Source: Methylophilus aquaticus
GTDB taxonomy: Bacteria; Pseudomonadota; Gammaproteobacteria; Burkholderiales; Methylophilaceae
Reading direction: 5' to 3'
Length of the DNA stretch: 64,000 nucleotides
Assembly: GCF_030769565.1 (NCBI RefSeq)
Contig: NZ_JAVCAP010000001.1
Location: 90,161-154,160 of the forward strand
Shown: positions 47,013 to 53,796 of the stretch, in pieces
Position numbering within the stretch: position 1 is the first letter of the stretch
How the letters are laid out: each line of letters begins with the position of its first letter
Made by a program: the position numbers and the translations under genes
Notes under the pieces: model-generated
The model's database searches: none
What the model saw: the letters and a program-made list of their open reading frames with translations, nothing else
Told to the model about the DNA's origin: nothing

Positions 47013-47044
47013 AGGGCCAGCTTGTGATTACATAAATAAAATGG

Positions 47045-47404
47045 TTAATTAAATGCTTCGATATTCCAGCTGGAGATTGAAAGTATTGATAACCATAAAT
47101 CATGGGCATTTCCCCAGACATTGCCAGCAATAATTTCTTCATTTGTCGCCGGGCGTACTGAGTGAAAGCTATGCCATATATGATCGTCAGCGTTAGCGCC
47201 ATTCGAGTATTGCCATAAATCTTCATCCAGAGAGGGAATGCCAATTTGTTCCGCAATAAAAAACTCTCCCGAATCAAAGTGTTTCAGCATTTTATTAATT
47301 TGCTCATCTTCCAGCTGGCCTGATAAAAGCAGTTTCCCCCATGCCTTGTAGTTGGCTGCGTCTCTATATAAATATTCAAACACAGAGTAAGTGTTTGGTT
47401 GCAT
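47045..47404 (-). CDS. Hypothetical protein beside HNH nuclease gene
   Basis: This 119-residue, acidic, Trp- and Asn-rich protein is not recognised. It has no signal peptide or membrane segment. It ends 32 bases after the convergent CorA-like gene and begins 13 bases downstream of the HNH nuclease gene, in the same direction, so the two are probably co-transcribed. Sequence bits such as EEIIAGNVWGNAHDLWLSIL have no motif that I can name. An accessory or immunity-like role to the nuclease is speculation. Confidence 0.6.
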   Translation of the reverse strand: MQPNTYSVFEYLYRDAANYKAWGKLLLSGQLEDEQINKMLKHFDSGEFFIAEQIGIPSLDEDLWQYSNGANADDHIWHSFHSVRPATNEEIIAGNVWGNAHDLWLSILSISSWNIEAFN

Positions 47405-47417
47405 TTTTAAATCCTTT

Positions 47418-48191
47418 CTATTTTAAGAAGACTTCATTTCGATGGCGTTGCAGAAACTCGGAAGAGGGGATGAATCGCTCAGGTAATTCAATCGTTTTAC
47501 CCTCAATGGGTAAAATAACATCGCGAATAAATGGGTCATTACGCGCTTTTAGAATATCAGATACAACAACTTTAAAACTTTCTGAGAGCGTGATGAAGCC
47601 TTTATCAAAAGCTCTGTCGTGAATTGCCGATAGGCATAACCCATTGCTAGGATTTAAACGATTTGTTTTGTCCTTGCTCCAAGGCACAATATGGCTCGCG
47701 ATTAATAGCTTGGGCTCTGACAAGCCAGACATGCAACAGCGTGAACGATAACTACTCATCACAGCGCGGCGGAAAAAATGCTGCTTAATGCGTTGCTCAG
47801 TTAAAACTCGCCTTGTTTCGCCAGTAAAATCTTCTGGCATCAATGCGTTGTTTTCTGGCTCGATAGTTTCAGGTGAAGCTTGTTCTAACTGTTGCCGAAG
47901 TAATTGACACTCAACTGCTAATCTTTCCCAGTCCGCATGAAATTCATTCCAAACTTCTTCATCCAGTTTTGACGAGCCATCCAGCCCTTTGCGACCTGTA
48001 GACGTGATCGCAGGATCAATACTGGCAATATTGAGCATTTTCATTGCAAGTGCATCGGGCGTTCGCCCAATCACTTTTGCTAAGTGAATGATTTCAGGGT
48101 TTCGACTATGAATGCGGCCATATGGCAATTGACAGTAAAGATGGAAAGCCAATTTGACTTGCTCTTTGGTCCAACGCGTATTGTTTGCCAT
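47418..48191 (-). CDS. HNH endonuclease domain protein
   Basis: This 257-residue protein has a C-terminal HNH nuclease domain: the sequence around residue 145 has YRSRCCMSGLSEPKLLIASHIVPW, followed by NPSNGLCLSAIHDRAFDKGFITL, the His-Asn-His pattern of HNH_2 (restriction-like) enzymes. The N-terminal ~80 residues hold a helix-rich region with IHLAKVIGRTPDALAMKMLNIASID, resembling a DNA-binding helix pair. ATG 48191 follows AGGA. It is likely a DNA endonuclease, either of a mobile element or defence type. The neighbour is the small 119-residue gene. Confidence 0.82.
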   Translation of the reverse strand: MANNTRWTKEQVKLAFHLYCQLPYGRIHSRNPEIIHLAKVIGRTPDALAMKMLNIASIDPAITSTGRKGLDGSSKLDEEVWNEFHADWERLAVECQLLRQQLEQASPETIEPENNALMPEDFTGETRRVLTEQRIKQHFFRRAVMSSYRSRCCMSGLSEPKLLIASHIVPWSKDKTNRLNPSNGLCLSAIHDRAFDKGFITLSESFKVVVSDILKARNDPFIRDVILPIEGKTIELPERFIPSSEFLQRHRNEVFLK

Positions 48192-48194
48192 CAC

Positions 48195-48792
48195 TATATC
48201 CTGTCAGTATATAAAACGACTTGAGTAGCACGAATGTTCAGAACGCCTTGACCAAGCATCAATGAATAAGTGTGCGACCCTATGCCGCGCTTTGCTCGCA
48301 AAGACAGGCCTTCACCCTCACCACACCCTCTCCCTTAGCAGAGAGAGGGTGTATCTTTTCTGCATGCATCTGCGTTTATATGTAGCGAGGTAATTTCTTA
48401 AAAAGCTTCCTGAATTTAAGTGCTAATTAAGTAAAACTATAATCATTCGACGGCCATCAGTGTTTGTTAAATACTCAAGATAGCATCAAACATGCTTATT
48501 GTAATCTCCGAATGTATAGATCACTAAGTTGTAGGGTTTGAGAATAGGGACTGCGTATTAAAGCTGGAGTCTCTCTGCTAAAAATAGTCTGTACGGATAC
48601 GCTAACGATTAAGCCCGTAACTGAGCCACCAAGCAAAAAATCTTTTATTTAATTCCCAGCTTGTATGCCATTAGGTATATACCGAACTACCTATATCGAG
48701 AGATTCTTTCTTGCCTCGATGGGTCCACAATGGAAACCATCGTGATTGAGCAAACATGTAAACGAGAAGACATGCATCACATTTCACTCATT
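48195..48792. other. Intergenic stretch without a recognised gene
   Basis: About 600 bases separate the HNH gene from the small secreted family. They hold a 12-bp-arm repeat at 48323-48352 (listed separately) and a weak inverted repeat, TTAGGTATATACCGAACTACCTA, near 48671-48693. I see no ORF with a ribosome site, no tRNA and no terminator beyond the 48323 hairpin. Confidence 0.5.
48323..48352. repeat. REP-like hairpin
   Basis: ACACCCTCTCCC and GAGAGAGGGTGT pair over 11 of 12 positions around an 8-base loop, beside a CCTTCACCCTCACC run. Such CCCTCTCCC/GAGAGGG hairpins are dispersed repeats in many proteobacterial genomes and may also act as a weak terminator. Confidence 0.55.
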
Positions 48793-48806
48793 AAAGGAGA
48801 GACAAC

Positions 48807-49073
48807 ATGAGATACATCATTTCTACAGCAGTTTTGGTTTCGGGTTTGGTAGCGGCTATGCCAGTGCTGGCTTTTGATCAAGAAGTGAGTGTTGAGCACA
48901 AAGCGCATGCGCAACAGTTTTTGAGCAAACGCCCTTATGCAAACCCTGTGGTGTTGGCCAAGGCGGGTGCCGAGCAGGGGTGGGTAGGTGCTTCGCTGGT
49001 GGTTGGGCAGGATCAGGCATTGAAGCAGCAGCACATCATGAAAATGCACATGATTGGAAAACGTGCTTATTAG
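48807..49073 (+). CDS. Small secreted protein, first of three paralogues
   Basis: This 88-residue protein has AAAGGAG just upstream of ATG 48807 and a signal peptide (STAVLVSGLVAAMPVLA|FD). The mature ~65 residues contain KRPYANPVV, WVGASLVVGQD, QALKQQ and the C-terminal MKMHMIGKRAY. The next gene repeats most of this with high identity. The GKR-aromatic unit appears twice (KRPY in the middle, GKRAY at the end). There are no Cys residues and many His, Lys and Met. I do not recognise the family. It is probably exported to the periplasm or outside. Confidence 0.75.
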   Translation: MRYIISTAVLVSGLVAAMPVLAFDQEVSVEHKAHAQQFLSKRPYANPVVLAKAGAEQGWVGASLVVGQDQALKQQHIMKMHMIGKRAY

Positions 49074-49170
49074 TCAGGTTGCTGTCAGCCTGTTATGCAA
49101 TGATATAAGTGCCGTGTTGCGATGGCGCGCAGGGTGCGATTGAAAAATTGAGAGATTAAGGAGCATTAAA

Positions 49171-49437
49171 ATGAGCAAAATCTTATTGGCAGTATTGATG
49201 GTGTTCGGCGTGATGGCAAATGTTCAAGCTGGAAATCTGGCCGCGAATGACGAAGGAGTTCGCAATTTGCATCACAAAAATTTTGCGGGTCAGCGTCCTT
49301 ATGTAAACCCGGTGGTGTTTGCCAAAGCGGATGCCGATCAGCCTTGGGTAGGTGCTTCGCTGGTGGTAGGGCAAGATCGTGCATTGAAGCAGCAGCAAGT
49401 AATGAAAATGCACATGATAGGTAAGCGTGCATTCTAA
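49171..49437 (+). CDS. Small secreted protein, second paralogue
   Basis: This 88-residue protein has AAGGAG upstream of ATG 49171 and a signal peptide ending VQA|GNL. The mature part has EGVRNLHHKNFAGQRPY, VNPVVFAKAD, WVGASLVVGQDRALKQQ and MKMHMIGKRAF. Residues from about 44 to the end are nearly the same as in the gene before, while the RNLH-KNF-GQRPY block is shared with the gene after, so it is the link between the two. It is probably co-transcribed with both neighbours (97 and 77 bases apart). Function is unknown. Confidence 0.75.
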   Translation: MSKILLAVLMVFGVMANVQAGNLAANDEGVRNLHHKNFAGQRPYVNPVVFAKADADQPWVGASLVVGQDRALKQQQVMKMHMIGKRAF

Positions 49438-49514
49438 TCAGTGTGCTATCAGGTGAGGGGCTTACGTGCTGACACCTGAAAAGAACCCGCGATACATGTA
49501 TGAAGGAGCGAAAA

Positions 49515-49802
49515 ATGTATAAATTATTACTAGCAGGATTGATGGCATTCGGTTTGGTCGCCAACGTGCAAGCAGGTGATTTATCAGAAAATGATACTGG
49601 CGTACGCAACCTGCATCAAAAAAACTTTACTGGTCAGCGCCCATACAGTAAAGCCCCGCAAATCAAGCAGCAAAGCCCTGCGGAGCAATGGGAAGGCGCA
49701 GGGATTGTGACCGACAAGCCAGAAAAAGGCTTTGATAAACATCAGCAGATGCGGCTGAATTTTATGGGCAAGCGCCCCTATGTAGGCCCGCCATCAGATT
49801 AA
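49515..49802 (+). CDS. Small secreted protein, third paralogue
   Basis: This 95-residue protein starts at ATG 49515, with AAGGAG 6 bases upstream, rather than 49500, which gives a signal peptide (AGLMAFGLVANVQA|GDL). It has TGVRNLHQKNFTGQRPYSK like the second paralogue, but its middle is different (SPAEQWEGAGIVTDKPEKG). It ends in MRLNFMGKRPYVGPPSD, which keeps the GKR-aromatic unit with six extra residues. The end of the set is marked by a strong terminator. The divergence suggests that it has a different partner from the first two. Confidence 0.75.
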   Translation: MYKLLLAGLMAFGLVANVQAGDLSENDTGVRNLHQKNFTGQRPYSKAPQIKQQSPAEQWEGAGIVTDKPEKGFDKHQQMRLNFMGKRPYVGPPSD

Positions 49803-49829
49803 GCTGTTGACTGTGATGTCGTTAAATAC

Positions 49830-49855
49830 ACCCTGCAGATTGCAGGGTTTTTTTT
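49830..49855 (+). terminator. Terminator of the small secreted gene set
   Basis: A perfect 8-bp stem, ACCCTGCA / TGCAGGGT, with a 3-base loop is followed by TTTTTTT. It ends the third paralogue's transcript. Confidence 0.88.
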
Positions 49856-49859
49856 GGAC

Positions 49860-50393
49860 TTATTCCTTTAAGATCACCGGGCTGATTTCAAAACTGCCGC
49901 CGGCGTGGCTGACTAATATCTGCGCATCCTGAATGGTAAAGCTGATGGAAAGGCTGCGTGCCGCGGCGGCGCTCAGTTGCTCAGTTTCTGGCAGGTTAAT
50001 CACTGTCACATTGTTGAGTTTGAGCATGGCTTTGCTGTTTTGCGCCCACCACATATCTGCTGTGCGGCCACCGTAGAGTACTTGCACCACATGATTTGCG
50101 CGGCCACAGGCTTTGCGTATCTCGCGTTCATCTGGCAATCCCACGCATATCCAGCGTTCAATCGCGCCGGTCAGGTCTTTTTGCCACAGATCTGGTTCAT
50201 CGTCATCACTGAGCCCGTTGCCAAATTGCAGGGCTTCATTCGCGTTTAACACAAATGCCAGCAGGCGTACCATCAGCCGTTCATCGGTTTCAGAAGGGTG
50301 TTTGGCCAGTGTCAGGTTGTGCTGCTGGTAATAGTGCCGGTCCATATCCGCGATGTTGACGTCGATTTTATAAATAGTGGATTTGAGTGCCAT
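49860..50393 (-). CDS. yaeQ: YaeQ family protein
   Basis: This 177-residue protein begins MALKSTIYKIDVNIADMDRH and contains LAKHPSETDERLMVRLLAF, DEPDLWQKDLTGAIERWICVG and LPDEREIRKACGRA, the usual YaeQ blocks, at normal family length (about 180). It is cytoplasmic with a PD-(D/E)xK-like fold (E-x-D-LWQKDL). Function is not clearly established, and older reports linked the family to transcription antitermination. ATG 50393 gives the family N-terminus. The frame opening at 50648 is an extension through the operator region and is rejected. Confidence 0.9.
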   Translation of the reverse strand: MALKSTIYKIDVNIADMDRHYYQQHNLTLAKHPSETDERLMVRLLAFVLNANEALQFGNGLSDDDEPDLWQKDLTGAIERWICVGLPDEREIRKACGRANHVVQVLYGGRTADMWWAQNSKAMLKLNNVTVINLPETEQLSAAAARSLSISFTIQDAQILVSHAGGSFEISPVILKE

Positions 50394-50503
50394 GGCGGTA
50401 GCCTGCAATAAAAAGTGTTGCGAGTATAGCAAAGCAGCGCGGGTGATTTGCAGTTTTGTAGCCGGCGCGATACAACAAAATACTTGCCAAATCGTGTATG
50501 CCA

Positions 50504-50545
50504 CGCTTAAAATAAAAATGAAACGTTTTATTTTTATTTTAAGCG
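50504..50545. promoter_or_regulatory. 42-bp near-perfect inverted repeat at the TetR gene start
   Basis: Two 21-base arms, CGCTTAAAATAAAAATGAAAC (50504-50524) and its reverse copy (50525-50545), adjoin with no spacer and differ at one position. The repeat ends 3 bases before the TetR start codon and 111 bases before yaeQ in the other direction. It is probably the operator of the TetR-type repressor (autoregulation of the efflux operon) and may also form an mRNA hairpin over the ribosome site. A shared effect on yaeQ is possible. Confidence 0.82.
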
Positions 50546-50548
50546 CAC

Positions 50549-51223
50549 ATGATATCAGCCCATAATCCAGCAGCAAACAGCGCCAAAACTCGGGTGGGAC
50601 GCCCCAGAGCCGGTACAGAAAACGAGCGGCATAGCCAGTTACTGGCACAGGCGCTCGAGCTGTTCATGACCGAGGGTGTCACGCAAACCAGCGTAGCCCG
50701 TATTGCCGCGCATTGCGGTGTCTCCACACGCACCATCTACGAACGCTATGACAATAAATATGAATTGCTGATCGCCGCAGTCGCACAGATGGTGGAGCAG
50801 GATGTGTCTGCTATGGTGCAGGTGGATGACCTGCACAAACACAGCCTGAATGAAGTTCTGACCCGTATTGGTCGTTTCATCCTCAACCGTGTGCTGGAGC
50901 CTCGCATGGTTTCTTTTTATCGTATCGGCGTTTCCGAGTTTTACCATGTGCCAGAATTGGCGCTGGCCATGAAGCAGGCCGGGCCTGAGCGCTTATTTCA
51001 GATGTTGGCTGAAGTATTGGCTTTTTATGCGGCGCAGGGCAGTTTGCCAAGCGTGAATTTTAAACAGGCAGCAGAGTCTTATTGCGAATTGGTCATTGCC
51101 GGGCCGCGCAACAAAGCCCTGTTCGGCGCATTGCCAGCGGATTGGGATGCCGAGGCACATATCAATTTTGTAGTGACATTGTTTCTTAAGGGAATCACAG
51201 GGATGGAGCACAATCATGGGTAA
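50549..51223 (+). CDS. TetR-family transcriptional regulator of RND efflux operon
   Basis: This 224-residue protein has an N-terminal helix-turn-helix (about 25-75): LAQALELFMTEGVTQTSVARIAAHCGVSTRTIYERYDNKYELL, with the TetR spacing. The C-terminal ~140 residues form a ligand-binding domain of the AcrR-like type (PERLFQMLAEVLAFYAAQG). The start at ATG 50549 has no good Shine-Dalgarno sequence because it is set against the 42-bp inverted repeat. Its stop overlaps the outer-membrane factor gene start by 8 bases, so the four genes form one operon. It probably represses it until a drug or solvent binds. Confidence 0.92.
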   Translation: MISAHNPAANSAKTRVGRPRAGTENERHSQLLAQALELFMTEGVTQTSVARIAAHCGVSTRTIYERYDNKYELLIAAVAQMVEQDVSAMVQVDDLHKHSLNEVLTRIGRFILNRVLEPRMVSFYRIGVSEFYHVPELALAMKQAGPERLFQMLAEVLAFYAAQGSLPSVNFKQAAESYCELVIAGPRNKALFGALPADWDAEAHINFVVTLFLKGITGMEHNHG

Positions 51224-52628
51224 GCGCTATCGATGGTATTGGCTTTGTCTGGTGATTCCGTTGGCAGGTTGCTCAATATTGGAAGAGTATATTCGCCCCA
51301 AACCAGTAATCCCCGCACAGTGGCAAGCCTCGTTACCGTTACCGCATACAGGTAAAGTGGCTTCACTTAAAGATTGGTGGGCGCAATTTCATGATCCGGT
51401 ACTGGATCAGTTGCTGTTGCAGGCGCAACAAGAAAGTCCGTCCCTTGAGCTCGCGCTCTCAAATATTCGCGCTGCGCGGGCCAATCTTGGTTCGGCTTAT
51501 GCACAAGGCTTTCCTACACTGAGTACCACCGGCTCGTTTACTGAAAGCAAGGGCGCCAATGCAGCGCTGGGTGCCAGTACAGTGAAAATCACCTCTGGCA
51601 CACTGGATGCCAGCTGGGAGCTGGATTTGTTTGGCAAGGTCAGGGCAGGCAAGCAGGCGGCAAAGGCGCAACTGGAGTCGCGGGAAATGGCTTGGCATGA
51701 TGCGCGTATTTCGCTGGCTGCTGAAGTGGCCAACAATTATGTGAACTACCGTGCTTGTCAGGACACCGTCAGCGCCTTGCAGCAAGCATGGGGTTCGCGT
51801 CGCGAAACAGCACGTTTGACAGGCATTTCTAGTGGCGCCGGGTTTACTGCCCCGGCAGAACTGGCGCTCGCAGAGGCAGCGACGCGTGCCAGTGAATCGA
51901 CACTGGATGGTCAGCAGGCGGAATGCGATGGCCTGGTCAAGGCGCTGGTCGCCCTGACCAACCTCGCTGAACCGGAGTTGCGCAGCGTACTGGCACGCGG
52001 CAAAGGCATGCCACAACCGGCCATGTTCGATGTGCAGCGCTTGCCTGCCGAACTGCTGACGCGCCGACCAGACCTGGTCAAGGATGAGCGCAACCTGGCC
52101 GAAGCCAGTGCCAATATCGGTGTCAGTAAAGCCGCTTTATACCCTAGCCTCAGCCTGACAGGCTCGATTGGTTACCGGCAAACCACAATCAACGGCATGG
52201 TGATTCGCGGCCAAACCTGGTCGTATGGCCCCAGCCTGAAACTGCCTCTGTTTGATGGTGGCGCCAGCCGGGCGGCCGTGGAAGCTGACAGGGCCACATT
52301 TGATAACTTGCTGGCTACCTACAAGCAGGATGTACGTAATGCCGTAAAAGAGGTTGAACAGGCGCTGGTGAATCTGAACAGTGCCACCCGCCGTGAACAG
52401 TCAGAAGGCGCAAGTGCAGCGCAGTATGGCCAGTACTTCAAGGCTGCAGAACTCAATTGGAAGTCAGGCGGGCTAGACCTGCTTTCATTAGAAGATGCGC
52501 GCAGGCAGAAAATCAATGCCGAGTTGAATGTGATCACGCAGAAAAAAACCAGGGTGTTGCAATGGATCGCACTTTACAAGGCATTTGGTGGTGACTGGCA
52601 AGAACAAGCAGGACAAAAAAGGGATTAA
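51216..52628 (+). CDS. RND efflux outer-membrane factor (NodT/OprM family lipoprotein)
   Basis: This 470-residue outer-membrane lipoprotein (lipobox LAGC near residue 17) forms a TolC-like exit duct. It shows PLPHTGKVASLKDWWAQFHDPVLDQLL, AARANLGSAYAQGFPTLS, a second repeat EASANIGVSKAALYPSLSLTGSIGY, and LLTRRPDLVKDERNLA, the two-fold repeat of the family. It starts inside the TetR stop and is separated from the adaptor gene by two bases. Confidence 0.92.
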   Translation: MGKRYRWYWLCLVIPLAGCSILEEYIRPKPVIPAQWQASLPLPHTGKVASLKDWWAQFHDPVLDQLLLQAQQESPSLELALSNIRAARANLGSAYAQGFPTLSTTGSFTESKGANAALGASTVKITSGTLDASWELDLFGKVRAGKQAAKAQLESREMAWHDARISLAAEVANNYVNYRACQDTVSALQQAWGSRRETARLTGISSGAGFTAPAELALAEAATRASESTLDGQQAECDGLVKALVALTNLAEPELRSVLARGKGMPQPAMFDVQRLPAELLTRRPDLVKDERNLAEASANIGVSKAALYPSLSLTGSIGYRQTTINGMVIRGQTWSYGPSLKLPLFDGGASRAAVEADRATFDNLLATYKQDVRNAVKEVEQALVNLNSATRREQSEGASAAQYGQYFKAAELNWKSGGLDLLSLEDARRQKINAELNVITQKKTRVLQWIALYKAFGGDWQEQAGQKRD

Positions 52629-52630
52629 TC

Positions 52631-53794
52631 ATGGCAGCGAATATGTTGACAAAAAAAACCAAGTTTTTGGCCATCGCGGCCGTGCTGGTGGGGGTGAGTG
52701 TGTGGTTCTTGCTGCATCCTACGCATCAGGCGGAGCTGGCAGATAAACGCAGTAAGCGTGAGGCAGCGGGCGCAGCCACCGCGGGCAAAGCGGCACTCAG
52801 TGTCGAAGCGATACAGCCCGTTGCGGTGCAATGGCCGATGACCACCACTCTGAATGGCAGTATTTTTCCATGGCAGGAGGCGCTGGTGAGCGCCGAAATT
52901 GGAGGCTTGCGTATTCAGCAGGTACTGGCAGATGTCGGTACACAAGTGCGTAAGGGCGAGCCGCTGGTGCTTTTGGCGGATGAAACCGTCAAGGCCGATG
53001 TACAAAAGCAGATGGCCACCGTTGAAAAGGATAAAGCCGCGCTGGCTGAAGCCAAAAGCAATGCTGACCGCGCGCGCGAAATCCGTGAAAGTGGCGCTTT
53101 ATCTGCACAAAAAATCAATGAATACCTGATTGCCGAGCAGACCGCGGTGGCCAATCTGGCATTATCGCAGGCGGAACTCGAAAACCAGAAAATCCGGTTG
53201 CGGCAAACCCGGGTGGTGGCGCCGGATGACGGGGTGGTGTCTTCCCGCTCGGCCAATCTGGGCAATGTGGTTTCATCAGGCGCCGAACTGTTTCGTCTTG
53301 TGCGCCAGAGCCGTATTGAGTGGCGCGGCGAGGTCAATGCTGACCAGCAAATGGCCATCCATACCGGACAGGTGGTGAATCTGATCTTGCCCGGCGCGAA
53401 AAAGGTGACAGGGCGGGTACGCCTGGTGGCGCCGACCGTAGACAGCAATACCCGCAATGCGCTGGTGTATGTGGATATTCCCAAAGACGCCGCCAAGCCC
53501 GGCATGTATGTGCAGGGCAAGATCGATGTGGGCCAGCAACAGGGCTTGGCAGTGCCACTCAGTGCAGTGACCTACCGTGATGGCTTTGCCTATGTATTTG
53601 AGTTGGGACAGCTGGGTAGCCAGAATACCAGCAAAGTGACGCAACGCAAGGTGCGCACCGGACGTAGCCGCGGCGAGCAGATTGAGTTGCTGGAAGGCGT
53701 GGCACCACACGCCAGCATGGTCTTGACCGGCGGCGCATTTTTGAATGACGGGGACACCGTGAGAGTGATTTCCACTGTAAAAGGCGGAGTGTAA
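52631..53794 (+). CDS. RND efflux periplasmic adaptor (membrane fusion protein)
   Basis: This 387-residue adaptor has a membrane anchor (about 9-26) and the barrel-sandwich/coiled-coil/beta-barrel layout of HlyD/AcrA-like MFPs. IGGLRIQQVLADVGTQVRKGEPLVLL marks the lipoyl half, ARAREIRESGALSAQ-type helical hairpin sequence follows (about 120-180), then VVAPDDGVVSSRSANLGNVVSSG. It links the inner-membrane pump and the outer-membrane duct. It starts 2 bases after the OMF stop. Confidence 0.93.
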   Translation: MAANMLTKKTKFLAIAAVLVGVSVWFLLHPTHQAELADKRSKREAAGAATAGKAALSVEAIQPVAVQWPMTTTLNGSIFPWQEALVSAEIGGLRIQQVLADVGTQVRKGEPLVLLADETVKADVQKQMATVEKDKAALAEAKSNADRAREIRESGALSAQKINEYLIAEQTAVANLALSQAELENQKIRLRQTRVVAPDDGVVSSRSANLGNVVSSGAELFRLVRQSRIEWRGEVNADQQMAIHTGQVVNLILPGAKKVTGRVRLVAPTVDSNTRNALVYVDIPKDAAKPGMYVQGKIDVGQQQGLAVPLSAVTYRDGFAYVFELGQLGSQNTSKVTQRKVRTGRSRGEQIELLEGVAPHASMVLTGGAFLNDGDTVRVISTVKGGV

Positions 53795-53796
53795 GT

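Noticed and set aside
49183-49609. Minus-strand frames opposite the small secreted genes
   Set aside because: They mirror the repeated plus-strand genes, which have proper ribosome sites and signal peptides. The antisense frames have neither.
50394-50648. N-terminal extension of the YaeQ frame
   Set aside because: It runs antisense through the TetR start and the 42-bp operator, and the family N-terminus begins exactly at ATG 50393.
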